Assembly (NCBI GenBank): GCA_964624075.1
Contig: CAZUWH010000025.1
Location: forward strand, 1 to 30,198
DNA: 30,198 nucleotides
Direction: 5' to 3'
From: CAZUWH01 sp964624075
GTDB taxonomy: Bacteria > Pseudomonadota > Alphaproteobacteria > Rhodospirillales > Rhodospirillaceae
The translations under genes were made by a program, and so were the position numbers. Each line of letters starts with the position of its first letter. Position 1 is the stretch's first letter. Under the pieces are notes generated by a model that saw only the letters and a program-made list of their open reading frames with translations, had not been told where the DNA came from and ran no database searches. Below, piece after piece: positions 1 to 9,140 of this stretch.

Positions 1-1
1 C

Positions 2-427
2 CCTAATTTCATCAAGCCGGAATTTCCGGCCCTCGTCGCGCGAATACGCGAACGGGAATCCGCAACCAGTATTGCAAACAATGGACGGTATCTCAACATG
101 CTGCCCCGGGTTCCTCTCGTCCACGGCTTCTGTCTGGGCCTGACGCGCGAGGTTATCGACAGGATTGGCGCGTTCGACGTGGAGAACTTTCTGGAGGGCC
201 ATGGAGAAGCACATGATTACTGTTTCCGTGCCATCGATGCCGGTTTCAGTCTCGTCATCGCGACACACACATACATCTTCTATGCTCGGTCTGGAAGTTA
301 TGCCGACGCCAGGGAGGAGGCGCCCATGAAGGTGGCCTCTGAAACCCTCGAGCGGCTTCATGGTCATGCCCGCATCAGGAGAGCGGAGTGCAGCATGGAG
401 GAGAATCCCATTCTGATGGATTTATGA
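2..427 (+). CDS. Family 2 glycosyltransferase, C-terminal part (5' end outside window)
   Basis: The reading frame is open from the window edge, so only the last ~141 residues are visible and the ATG at 98 is probably internal. The visible part looks like the C-terminal half of a GT-A fold, family 2 glycosyltransferase: a 'HGFCLGLTREVIDRIGAFD' stretch followed by 'GHGEAHDYCFRAIDAGF', which resembles the acceptor-side [ED]-D-x-x-x-R motif of this family. These enzymes move a sugar from a nucleotide-sugar donor to a glycan or lipid acceptor at the cytoplasmic face of the membrane. Substrate and pathway cannot be read from this fragment. It ends at a TGA, followed by a strong hairpin at 490-528. 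Confidence 0.7.
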   Translation, partial: PNFIKPEFPALVARIRERESATSIANNGRYLNMLPRVPLVHGFCLGLTREVIDRIGAFDVENFLEGHGEAHDYCFRAIDAGFSLVIATHTYIFYARSGSYADAREEAPMKVASETLERLHGHARIRRAECSMEENPILMDL

Positions 428-489
428 CAGCGGGCCCGGCGTTTAACAGGCCAGAGTTTCGTGGCACGTCTGTTTGCACCCATACGGTC

Positions 490-528
490 CGGGGGGATCC
501 GTTAACGAAAAACAAAGATATCCCCCCG
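490..528 (+). terminator. Hairpin downstream of the glycosyltransferase gene, possible terminator
   Basis: CGGGGGGAT at 490-498 pairs perfectly with ATCCCCCCG at 520-528 around a 21-nt A-rich loop, 62 bp after the stop codon. No U-tract follows, so it is not a classical intrinsic terminator. It may block RNA decay or be part of the repeat-rich intergenic DNA. Confidence 0.4.
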
Positions 529-605
529 AAAATCCTCCTCCCTCACCCGGACAGCAGGGTAATCGGGCGAAGGGCAGAGTTCCGAATGATGCAACCAATA
601 TCCTT

Positions 606-698
606 CCCCTTGGGTCGGGGGAGGGAGTCTTCCCTTCAGGGGAAGGGTAGTGGTGCCTCTTCTCCAAATCAGTGTCATTCCCATAATGGGAATCGCTG
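606..698 (+). repeat. Partial copy of a composite palindromic repeat
   Basis: This stretch has a hairpin-rich start (CCCTTGGGTCGGGGGAGGG) followed by AATCAGTGTCATTCCCATA and ending in ATGGGAATCGCTG. The same end module occurs at 24836-24923 in the same orientation and at 17023-17100 inverted. ATTCCCAT/ATGGGAAT forms an 8-bp dyad with a 1-nt centre. The copy lacks the ~180-bp second half carried by the other two copies. The surrounding gap (428-837) holds no gene that I can recognise. Confidence 0.75.
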
Positions 699-837
699 AC
701 CATGTACTGATCATGCCAAGATCCTTTGCTTCGAAACCGGTCGAGAGCATCTAGTTGAAGAAGGCATCGTGAGTGGTGACGGAAGATTAGCTCATGGTGT
801 TTTCACACCAGACAGGCGGCGGGCGGGGTCAGCCGTA

Positions 838-2263
838 TCACGGCAACCGCCGCCCTGGTGAAAGGCGACGATAGCTCAAGGCTTTAGAGATATGGATTCG
901 CCGCACTACCTTCGATCTGTCGAGATCAGCAAGTGTTCGTGCCACCCGTAGGACCAGATGATAGCCTCGGGTTGAAAGGCGCATGCGTTCGGCAGCCTCG
1001 GTCGGGGGCTGCCTGCCTTTCCCATCGGGGTCCGCCACTTGTTCCAGAATCTCGCCATCAGCATCGGCATTGCGACGCGTGCCATGACTGGCCGTGAGCC
1101 GGGCATAGCGTTCCACCTATATCGCCGGGCGCGTGGCCACTACCGCCAAGCCCTCGGCTGGCGGAGGCAGGGACAGATCACCCGGCCTGACGGCCGAGAC
1201 CTCGACATGCACGTTGATCCGGTCAAGCAGCGGCCCCGACAGGCGAGCCTGGTAGTCCTGGACACACAGAGGCATCCGGTTGCAGGCAAGCGATCGCCAA
1301 GATAGCCGCAGAGGCAGTGGTTCATGGCTGCAATCAACTGGATCCGGGCCGAATAGGTCACATGACCATTGACCCGGGCCACCCACCGCCAGACCACTCT
1401 CCAGCGGCTGACGCAAGGCTTCAAGCGCATTGCGCTGGAACTCGGGCAGTTCATCCAGAAACAGGGCGCCATGATGGGCCAATGAGACCTCGCCCGGTTT
1501 CGCCCGCAAGCCGCTCCTACCAGGGCCGGGACCGGACGCCGAGTGATGGGGATCGCGGAATGGCCGCCGTCGCAACAGGCCACCCTTGGTCAATTCCCCG
1601 GCGGACACTGTGCACCATGCTGACCTCCAGCGCTTCCTCAGGCGACAGGGACGGCAGAATACCTGGCAGACGTGCCGCCAGCATGGATTTGCCGGCCCCG
1701 GGCGGACCGATCATCAGCATGTTGTGGCCGTGCCTGCAGCCACCACCTCTAGTGCCCATTTGGCACTTTCCTGGCCCTTGATGTCGCACAGGTCAGGCAG
1801 GGCGACGTCTGGTTCGACATGACGCGGCACAGGACGTGACAGGATCTGACTGTCCTTAAAATGGTTGATGAGGGCGAGCAGCGAAGGAGCGGCAAGGATG
1901 TCCTTGCCAGCCGCCCACGCGCCCCGCCTCGGTACCCTGGCCGGATGGACAGATCAGCCCCCGTCCGGCGGCATTGACACCGACCGCGGCCGGCAGTACG
2001 CTCATTGCAACCAACAGATCGACGGCAATGGCAAGGTCGAAATGGCTGCCTTCCTTCTGCACATCGGTCGGAGCCAGGTTGGCGATGATGCGTTTGGGTG
2101 GCAACGCCAAGCTGATGGCGTTCAGGGTTGCCCGTACCCAGTCGCGGGATTCCCCCACGGCCTTGTTGGGCAGGCTGACGGTGATGAAAGCCGGCAGGCC
2201 GGCTGCTACCTGTACCTGCACGTCGATGCCCTGAAAGGCTACGGTATTGATGTGGGCGGTCAT
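838..2263 (-). pseudogene. comM: Frameshifted ComM/YifB-type Mg-chelatase-like AAA+ ATPase
   Basis: ComM is a hexameric helicase that drives branch migration during natural transformation. The pieces lie in order on the minus strand but in different frames. The N-terminal domain is at 1856-2263 (start ATG at 2263, 'SHFDLAIA'). A Walker A segment (GPPGAGKS) is at about 1670-1710. Sensor and Walker B text ('FRDPHH', 'ALFLDELPEF') and 'LLDRINVHVEV' are within 1117-1608. The C-terminal helicase-like tail ending 'SKALSYRR' is at 838-1116. At least three frame changes are needed, so no full product can form. The span (~1.43 kb) is slightly shorter than the ~1.5 kb usual for the family. Family assignment is secure; whether every shift is biological is not. 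Confidence 0.88.
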
Positions 2264-2481
2264 GATAAGGTATTATACCGCTAAATTTGTTCGGCTAATA
2301 GCCTATATATACAGTTATATTTCTCGCGTACATAAATTACTAAAGCTAAGATGGAAATCTTATAAAGAAATTATGCGCAAACTGTGAAGTGATACAGTGT
2401 CAATACACTTATTAATTGTCACACGCACCCGTCAGTCGCGCATCTGCTCGCCCGACGAGGCACATCGGCACGCCAGGCACT
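2264..2481. other. AT-rich spacer upstream of comM
   Basis: This short stretch, especially 2275-2420, is strikingly AT-rich compared with the rest of the window. It contains runs such as TATATATACAGTTATAT. It lies upstream of the comM start and downstream of the broken M50 gene and probably carries the old comM promoter. I cannot fix -10 and -35 boxes. Confidence 0.4.
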
Positions 2482-4312
2482 TCATGTTCTCCATTCGCGG
2501 ATCACGACGGTCGCCACCGCCCGGAATACCCGGACGAACAGGCTTTCCGTTCGCCATCGATATGGGCCACGCCGCGCAAGGCAACCGGGACGACAGTAAG
2601 GGCGGGATCACGCACGATCAGGCGGACTAGATAGAGGATCCCGTCAGGAACAGGGTTTGCCGGTCGAAACGGGCGGGAATCGGACCGCCGAAGGGAACGG
2701 CCAGAGCCGGTTCCGTCACGGATCGGACCGCAGTGCGGTCAATGGCCGCAACTGTCGCCGCGATGGTGCGTCCCCTCCGTCTGGTACGAAAAGAGCCGTC
2801 ATGCCAAGGCCGATGCGTGACAGCTCATCCTCGGCCACATAGGCATCGGCCACCAGCCGTGCTGGTACTGCGCATGGCCAGAATCGGCTCGCGCAGGTGG
2901 ATCCACTGGCCGGGCCTGGAAGAAGGGGAAGAGATCGGTGACAACGCCATTGATCGGGCTCGTCAGGGTCAGACGACCCTGCTCCTTGAGAATCGCCGTT
3001 TTCCTCGACCACGGCCGCCTCCAGTTCCTGGGTGATGGCCTGACGGCGACTGCGGAAGATCGCCGCGACATCCTCCGCAGCACGTTCGTATTCGAGACTC
3101 CTGATGCGCCGCTCTGCTTGCGTGAGGCGATAGTCAAGATCAAGACTGACGAGCTGGGCAATGAAGGTGCCGGCCGTGACCCCCTGGCCCTCGGTAACGG
3201 CAACCGAAGCAAGGGCTACCGCAGATGGTGTATGAAAGACGATGGACTCCTGTTCTTTTAGCATGGCAGAAGCACGAATCCTTCTACTCCCTGGCACCAC
3301 CATAAGCAGTCCGATGAGCAGCCCGACGGTGAGGAAAGCGCGCCGGTTTTACATGATGCGACCCACCCGCCTACGTCACTCTTGCAATTCTATCAGGATC
3401 GGCCGCGCCACGACCCACCCGACCTCGACGGCGAATAGGATCACTCCGATCACCTTGACGAAAAAGTGATACACCAGTACGGCAATGCCCAGGAACAGCA
3501 CCAGCCGGTAGATCCACGCCATGATGGCAAAGGTGATCACGAACGCCTGATGCCGCGGCGACAGGTGCTCCGGCGCGGGCTTCCCTAGATCGAACAGCAT
3601 TTCGCGCAACCACCACCGCACCAGTGCAAAGACCCGCGCATCCAGTTGGTCGCCGCCAGGACGAAAGCCAGCGATTGCACTAGGCCATCGGGCAACAGGC
3701 CCCAGGCCAGAGTCGCCCAGGTCGCGAGCGTGAGTAGTGCTCTTGGTCAGAACTAAGGCGACAGCGAACGACGCAAGACCGGCCAGGGAAACGTGATTAA
3801 TGAATGTCGTGACGAACAGATCTCACTGTCGGGAAACCAAAAACAATCCAGTCAGCAGGGCGCTCAGGGTGGCAAGGCGGAAAGTTCTCATTCCCAGCTA
3901 TGCCACCAGGGGCAAGGTTCCGGGTCAACAGCTTGTCGGGATGGACAAGTGGCCAACGGAAGAACAGATAGTGATGCAGGAGCCAGGTAAGCCACGATGT
4001 CCTGGCCGTCCTGGCAAGCCTGAGCAGGCGCATGGTGTCTTCCGGCCCAACCGGTTTCAGCAATTGACTGCGGGCAAGAAATGTGGCGAGCATGCACACG
4101 TCATCCGGAGCAAGGCAAAGCGTCGTTTCAGCAGCCACGGTGGCCGCGATTGTCTCCGCTTCCCCCAGATGCCAGCGGGACAGGATTTCGAAGGCCGGCC
4201 AGTTCAGGCGAAAAAAGCGGTTGCGCAAGGGATCATGAAGGGGGAAGGTCGGCGCGCCATTTCTCCCCACTGGCCCTGGGTGAATGGTCAATTCATCCCG
4301 CAAGGGTAGCAA
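2482..4312 (-). pseudogene. Decayed PqqD-like / M50 peptidase / HlyD-like fusion protein
   Basis: The remnant matches, piece by piece, large membrane proteins annotated as putative peptide zinc metalloproteases with a HlyD-like tail. The order is: an N-terminal PqqD-like region ('LPLRDELTIHPG', 'HDPLRNRFFRLNWPAFEILSRW'), 'TWLLHHYLFFRWPLVHPDKLL', membrane helices, 'LPDGLVQSLAFVLAATNWM', 'FALVRWWLREMLFDLGKPAPEHL', two more helices (3376-3621), and a lipoyl/HlyD coiled-coil domain (2716-3303) ending near 2482 ('RGVAHIDGE'). Multiple frameshifts break it. Two internal deletions remove the region that should hold HExxH and the segment with the third zinc ligand, so it cannot be an active site-2-type protease. 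The upstream neighbour is the equally broken adaptor at 4465-5623, probably from the same operon. The start is uncertain; TTG at 4312 fits the homology. Confidence 0.75.
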
Positions 4313-4464
4313 CGCATTTTCTGCCTTCAGGAGTCGAGATGACAGGCAGGGAACCGCTGTTTTCCTGCCTGTCATGCCATTCTGGCATGAACAGCCAGTA
4401 CGTGCGGGAAACGCCCCCTTTCGCAGACCCCTGCGCGATTGCCCCGCGGCCTGCTCTTCCATCC

Positions 4465-5623
4465 TCAGAACCCCAGCGTCTGACGCATGGCGGTAAACGG
4501 GCGTCGGAACAGCCACCAGAGCAACGGTACCGTGGAACCGTCGATGCGGGCTGTTCCCTTGAGACCCAGTCGTATCCGTCCTTTGTGGTTCGTCCCTGGT
4601 CCGGATCGGTCAGGGTGGCGCGCGAACCCGATGGGCAAGGGTATCATCGGGCCGGAGGATGGCCCTCATAGGCCACCATGCGGACCGTCGCACGTACCGG
4701 ATCAAGGGGCGCCGTATTGTGGTGAGAAACAGGGATCAGACGCGTACCTGATCTGTGCCTCGCCGACATCGGCAGGGTTGAGCCATGCCTCGATCTCGGT
4801 GTCGGTCTCGCCGGCCACCATCATCACTTTTTCGCCTACTGCCACCGGTCGGCCGATCCGCTCGGAAGGATCATCGAACACGGCCAGGCCGGCCCGCGGT
4901 GTTTTCATGTGATGGCCTGGTTCTGGCGGGCGACTTCCAGCTTGCCGGTGAGTGTCGTGGCATTCAGGTCGAAACAACGACTGGCCTTCGGCAACTCTGT
5001 CATTGGGGTGCACGTGAATCCGATCCACCACGCCCTCGAGCGGTGACCGGACCACCACCGGGTGGGCCGGGATCAGTTCGGCCGGTGCCAGTACTGAACC
5101 CATGACTGGAAAAACCCTGCCAGGGCAGCCCTAAGTACGAGCACACTCCGGCGCGGGCAGAAAATAAACCGTGCCGGTTACGCGAAATGGCAACGCAGCG
5201 CGCCCACCGTCTCACTCATGTGGCACAGGAGGGTGATATTGGCGCGGTCTGCCGCACCTCTTCCTGGGCATAAAGCAATCCTTCCCCGGGCTTCAGGGAC
5301 AGCCATAAAAGATGGTCTGGCAGCGCCACTCAGACCACTCTGCCCCCATTGCCGCCGGCACGTCTGCCGCTGTCAGAGCGACCGCCTCAGCACGACGGGT
5401 GGCGTGGCGAGCAGACAGCACAGGGACGTCAACCATAACAGAAAGGGGGCATGGCATTCCGGCACCGCCAGACCAGATACCGCCTCGATGCCACACGCCC
5501 TGCGTTCCACAACACCGCCTGGCGGTAGGGCGTGAGGGCATGCGCTTCATTGACGGCAATAAAGGCAAGTGCTTCTGCCGATAGTGGCATCTTGTTGACA
5601 GTCCGTTGCCATTCCCTTGTCAT
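4465..5623 (-). pseudogene. Frameshifted HlyD-family periplasmic adaptor
   Basis: The start ATG at 5623 overlaps the thiC stop as ATGA, so it was probably translated with thiC or inserted behind it. The N-terminal text 'SAEALAFIAVNEAHALTPYRQAVLW' continues in another frame as 'VEAVSGLAVPECHAPFLLWL'-type sequence. That is the extended N-terminus of HlyD-like adaptors that pair with M50/HlyD fusion proteins. Further on, 'VVVRSPLEGVVDRIHVHPNDRVAEGQSLF' (4702-5103) is the lipoyl-like hairpin domain, and the C-terminus ends 'GTARIDGSTVPLLWWLFRRPFTAMRQ' at 4465. At least four frame changes are needed and the span is shorter than a typical ~450-residue member. Family-level call only; the exported substrate is unknown. 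Confidence 0.72.
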
Positions 5624-7437
5624 TCCGCTGCCACTGCCGTTTCCTCCGGCCCCGGGGACGCGGAGACGTGGTAGAGTTCGGCACCCTCGCGACGAAACTT
5701 GTCGGCCATTTCCTGCATGCCGGTACGCACCTCCTGCGAGGTTTTCATGGAACAGAACCGGGGACCGCACATCGAGCAGAAATGGGCAAGTTTGGCGCCC
5801 GCGGCGGGCAGGGTTTCATCGTGGTATGCACGGGCCCGTTCGGGATCGACGCCCAGCGCAAACTGATCCTCCCAGCGGAACTGGAAGCGGGCACGACTCA
5901 TGGCATCGTCGTGGATACGGGCGGCCGGATGGCCCTTGGCGAGGTCGGCGGCATGGGCGGCGATCCGATAGGCAACCACGCCAGCGCGCACATCGTCGCG
6001 GTCGGGCAGACCCAGATGCTCTTTCGGCGTGACATAGCACAGCATGGCCGTGCCAAACCAGCCGATCATCGCCGCGCCAATGGCGCTCGCCAGATGATCA
6101 TAGCCGGCAGCGATATCAGTCACCAGAGGCCCCAGGGTATAAAATGGTGCCTCGCCGCATGCAGCCAACTGACGGTCCATGTTTTCCCTGATCCTGTGCA
6201 TGGGCACGTGACCGGGGCCTTCCACCATCACCTGTACGTCGTAGCGCCACGCCAGCCGGGTCAATTCACCGAGCGTTTCCAGTTCAGCAAACTGGGCGGC
6301 ATCGTTGGCATCGGCAATGGATCCCGGTCGCAACCCGTCGCCCAGGGACACCGCAATGTCATAGGCGCGCAGGATGGCGCAGATATCCTCGAAATGGGTA
6401 TAGAGGAAATTCTCGCGATGGTGGGCGAGGCACCACTTGGCCATCATGGCGCCGCCGCGGGAGACGATGCCGGTAACGCGATCGGCCGTGAGCGGAACAT
6501 GCCCCAGCCGCAGGCCCGCGTGGATGGTCACATAATCCACACCCTGTTCGGCCTGTTCCAGAAGGGTATCACGGAACACTTCCCATGATAGATCCTCCGC
6601 CTGACCACCCACCTTTTCCAGCGCCTGATAGATAGGAACCGTCCCGACGGGAACCGGCGCATTGCGCAAAATCCATTCGCGTACCCGGTGAATATCGGTG
6701 CCGGTGGAGAGATCCATTACCGTATCCGCTCCCCAGCGGGTGGCCCACACCATCTTCTCCACTTCTTCAGCCGCCGAACTGGACAGGGCGGACGTACCAA
6801 TATTGGCGTTGACCTTGACGAGAAAATTACGGCCGATGATCATCGGCTCGCTTTCGGGATGATTGATATTGGCAGGAATGATAGCCCGTCCGCGGGCGAC
6901 CTCGTCGCGGACGAATTCGGGCGTGATGTCCTCAGGAAGGGCAGCGCCGCATGGATCACCATCCCGGACCCTCCCTCTTTCGCCTCCCGTTCCGTGGCTG
7001 TGGACTTGCGCCCGGACCAGGTTCTCGCGCACGGCCACGTATTCCATTTCGGGCGTGGTGAGGCCCGCTCGCGCATAGTGAAGCTGCGTCACTGCCTGTC
7101 CTTTCCTTGCCCGCAAGGGGCGGCGACCGGCGCATTCGAACGTTGGCACCGCACCCGTTTCGACTGGCGCGGGGCATCCTTCATAAAATTCCACATCCTG
7201 ACGGGCGGCAATCCAGGGGGCGCGCAATGGATGCAACCCATGCGTGATGTCCACCTCGACATTCGGATCGGTATAGGGCCCAGAACAGTCATACAGTCGC
7301 ACGGGCGGTTCACCGCTCTGTGCCGCCAGTTTCACCTCGCGCATGGCAACGCCCAGACCGGGATGCAGACGACCCGGCACATGAACCTTACGTGAACCGG
7401 GCAAGGGGCCGGTGGTGACGACGAACGGCTTGGTCAT
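5620..7437 (-). CDS. thiC: Phosphomethylpyrimidine synthase ThiC
   Basis: ThiC is a radical-SAM enzyme that rearranges 5-aminoimidazole ribotide to HMP-P, the pyrimidine half of thiamine, in the cytoplasm. The intact 605-residue frame matches the family length. The C-terminal cluster motif C-S-M-C-G-P-R-F-C (CX2CX4C, residues 554-562) binds the [4Fe-4S] cluster. 'VMVEGPGHVPMHRI' and 'EAPFYTLGPLVTDIA' are typical ThiC text. I chose ATG 7437 because 'MTKPFVVTTGPLPGSRKVHV' is the usual N-terminus and a GGGGAGAG ribosome site precedes it; the frame is open 23 codons further upstream but that part is leader. A TPP riboswitch lies upstream, so expression should fall when thiamine diphosphate is plentiful. 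The stop overlaps the start of the broken HlyD gene. Confidence 0.97.
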   Translation of the reverse strand: MTKPFVVTTGPLPGSRKVHVPGRLHPGLGVAMREVKLAAQSGEPPVRLYDCSGPYTDPNVEVDITHGLHPLRAPWIAARQDVEFYEGCPAPVETGAVPTFECAGRRPLRARKGQAVTQLHYARAGLTTPEMEYVAVRENLVRAQVHSHGTGGERGRVRDGDPCGAALPEDITPEFVRDEVARGRAIIPANINHPESEPMIIGRNFLVKVNANIGTSALSSSAAEEVEKMVWATRWGADTVMDLSTGTDIHRVREWILRNAPVPVGTVPIYQALEKVGGQAEDLSWEVFRDTLLEQAEQGVDYVTIHAGLRLGHVPLTADRVTGIVSRGGAMMAKWCLAHHRENFLYTHFEDICAILRAYDIAVSLGDGLRPGSIADANDAAQFAELETLGELTRLAWRYDVQVMVEGPGHVPMHRIRENMDRQLAACGEAPFYTLGPLVTDIAAGYDHLASAIGAAMIGWFGTAMLCYVTPKEHLGLPDRDDVRAGVVAYRIAAHAADLAKGHPAARIHDDAMSRARFQFRWEDQFALGVDPERARAYHDETLPAAGAKLAHFCSMCGPRFCSMKTSQEVRTGMQEMADKFRREGAELYHVSASPGPEETAVAAE

Positions 7438-7502
7438 GGTACACTTCTCTCCCCTGGGTAACAGAGATCGACCCAAGACAGCCAGCACCAGGAATGCATA
7501 CT

Positions 7503-7641
7503 CCATCCCTCCGCCGGCACGACCCGGGTCAGGTTCGAAGGGTTCCCGCGGCGGCGTTTCCTCTCCCGGGAGGGTCTGGCTCTTGCTGTTCCCGGCTACA
7601 CCCAGCGGTATCTCAGCCCCCTTCCGGGGCTCCCCTTGGAT
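7503..7641 (-). promoter_or_regulatory. TPP riboswitch (THI element) upstream of thiC
   Basis: Read on the minus strand, the element contains the conserved GGGGAGCC start, the GCTGAGATACC pyrimidine-sensing core and the ACCCTTCGAACCTGACCCGG helix. The 3' closing sequence is GCCGGCGGAGGGATGG. A GC-rich P3 extension of about 60 nt separates the core from the ACCC helix, within the known size range for bacterial TPP aptamers. It ends about 65 nt before the thiC start, which fits control of ribosome access or early termination. I cannot decide which without folding. No other gene intervenes. Confidence 0.96.
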
Positions 7642-7895
7642 CGTTTTCGAATGTGTGGCCGTGCCATCGGCTTGTCAAGGGCAAGGGATCAGACGGTGCG
7701 CCGCAGGACGACACGATGATTGTCGCACAAAAGCTACGAGCCACGGTATTCCGTTGGACAGAAGGTCTTTTTTTACCCTGTCCATGCGGGGACGGCTTTA
7801 TAGTACCTCGTCTTGCCTTCGACCAGGGGGACAGCGCCTAACGATCAGGCAGGACAAGGTATTGGGAACACGAGTAATGGGTGGAGTATTGCAGG
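7642..7895. other. Divergent spacer between the thiC riboswitch and the OmpA-like gene
   Basis: This stretch must carry the thiC promoter (reading left) and the promoter of the outer-membrane protein gene (reading right). I see no convincing paired promoter boxes and no small gene. A GGTGGAG ribosome site lies at 7880-7886. Confidence 0.4.
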
Positions 7896-8927
7896 GTGGT
7901 GTGGAAAAAGCCTTTGTGGGGGATGGCGGTCGTGGCCATGATCCTGCCAGCATCGGCTACGGCTCAGGCGGTAGGCTTTTATGTGGGGGGAGCCGTAGGG
8001 GTCAATCTTCCCTCCAGCAGTCTGATCGAGGGATCCGGGATCGGGAATGACGCCGACATGAATGCTGGAGTCGCCGGGCTGCTCAGCGGCGGCTTCGCTT
8101 TCCAGAACGGTCTGCGCACGGAGCTGGAAGTTGGCTATCGGCGCAATGACGTGGACTCCGTGACCGGTCTCCCATCCGCCAGCGGTACGATCAAGGCCGG
8201 AAGTCTGATGGGCAACGTTTTTTATGATTTCCGCAATTCATCTCTCTTTACCCCTTATATCGGGGTTGGCCTTGGGGGGACATGGGTCAATCTTGACGAC
8301 GTGACCCTGCCGGCCAACCGGTCCATTAACGACTTCGCCCTCACTTTTTCCTATCAGGGCATCACCGGGATCGATTACGCGATCACGGATGAGCTTCGCT
8401 CTTTCGTGGACTACCGCTACTTCAGGACAGTTGATACCGGCCTGTTTACGCGGGACGGCCTTGGAGTTGACACGGGATACGATACCCACAACGTGATGCT
8501 TGGCATGCGCTGGTTGTTCGGGACGATACCGAAAGCACCAGTTCCCGTGGTTGCCGTTTCCCCCTCTCCGCCACCGGCTCAGGTCAAGGTACACTTTGCT
8601 TCGGCGCCGCGCACTTATCTGATATTCTTCGAATTTGACAAGGTCGTCCTCACCAGCGCGGCGCAACGGATTCTGGCCACCGCCGCCAAGGCTGCCAAAC
8701 CGGTCCGTATCGAGGTCATCGGTCATGCCGATCGCTCAGGAAAGGGCGAGTACAACCATAAGATTTCATTGCGCCGTGCCAATGCGGTAAAGACAGACCT
8801 CATCCGCCGTGGCGTTCCCGAGAAGGAGGTCGCCGTCTACGAGCGTGGCGAAACCGAGCCGCTGGTAACGACATCAGACGGCATACGCGAGTCGCAGAAT
8901 CGGCGTGTGGAGATCATTCTGCGTTAG
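7896..8927 (+). CDS. OmpA-family outer-membrane protein with N-terminal beta-barrel
   Basis: The protein has a signal peptide (hydrophobic 'MAVVAMILPASATAQA') and an N-terminal ~180-residue beta-barrel of the porin/Omp25 type ('GFYVGGAVGVNLP', 'TPYIGVGLGGTWVN'). The barrel ends with the aromatic strand 'HNVMLGMRWLFG'. A Pro/Ala linker follows, then a C-terminal OmpA peptidoglycan-binding domain ('FFEFDKVVLTSAAQRIL', 'VIGHADRSG', 'ISLRRANAVKTDL', 'ESQNRRVEI') with the expected peptidoglycan-contact Asp and Arg. It should tether the outer membrane to the cell wall. The start is ambiguous: the frame is open from GTG 7881, but GTG 7896 or 7899 sits correctly behind GGTGGAG, so I use 7896. The TAG stop lies at the edge of a repeat element. 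Confidence 0.92.
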   Translation: MVWKKPLWGMAVVAMILPASATAQAVGFYVGGAVGVNLPSSSLIEGSGIGNDADMNAGVAGLLSGGFAFQNGLRTELEVGYRRNDVDSVTGLPSASGTIKAGSLMGNVFYDFRNSSLFTPYIGVGLGGTWVNLDDVTLPANRSINDFALTFSYQGITGIDYAITDELRSFVDYRYFRTVDTGLFTRDGLGVDTGYDTHNVMLGMRWLFGTIPKAPVPVVAVSPSPPPAQVKVHFASAPRTYLIFFEFDKVVLTSAAQRILATAAKAAKPVRIEVIGHADRSGKGEYNHKISLRRANAVKTDLIRRGVPEKEVAVYERGETEPLVTTSDGIRESQNRRVEIILR

Positions 8928-9140
8928 AGCCCGTCTAGAATCATAATAGGTGTTTTCAATGCGTTACAGAAATCCGCCGTCGTTACCGCGCAAGCTTGTC
9001 CTCGCGCAGACGGGGGGATGAGAATCCAGTGCCGTTTGGCACTGTGCGCTGTCCTTGGACCCCTGCTCCCCGCTTTTGCGGGGAGCAGGGGTGACGATTA
9101 GCGCATTGAAAAATAATAATATGTTTCCGGATCATACACT
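8926..9140 (-). repeat. MITE-like palindromic element, copy A
   Basis: This ~215-bp stretch is an inverted copy of 13376-13586; similarity runs from end to end. Its right end carries TATGTTTCCGGA at 9120-9131, matching the 12-bp terminal repeat of the other copy. The left end has drifted (TCTAGAATCATAAT instead of TCCGGAAACATAAT). Internal modules include ATCCGCCGTCGTTACCGCG and a perfect 14-bp hairpin. It carries no reading frame. It fills the whole interval between two convergent genes. Confidence 0.82.
9060..9091. terminator. Perfect 14-bp hairpin in the repeat, likely two-way transcription barrier
   Basis: CCCCTGCTCCCCGC (9060-9073), loop TTTT, GCGGGGAGCAGGGG (9078-9091) make a very stable symmetric stem between the convergent OmpA-like and ThiE-like genes. 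It lacks a U-tract on either strand, so it may act as a weak or factor-assisted terminator. The other copy of the element keeps the stem with paired base changes. Confidence 0.5.

Noticed and set aside
5620..7506. Longer ThiC starting at ATG 7506
   Set aside because: The extra 23 codons are riboswitch-to-gene leader; conserved ThiC text and the ribosome site both point to 7437.
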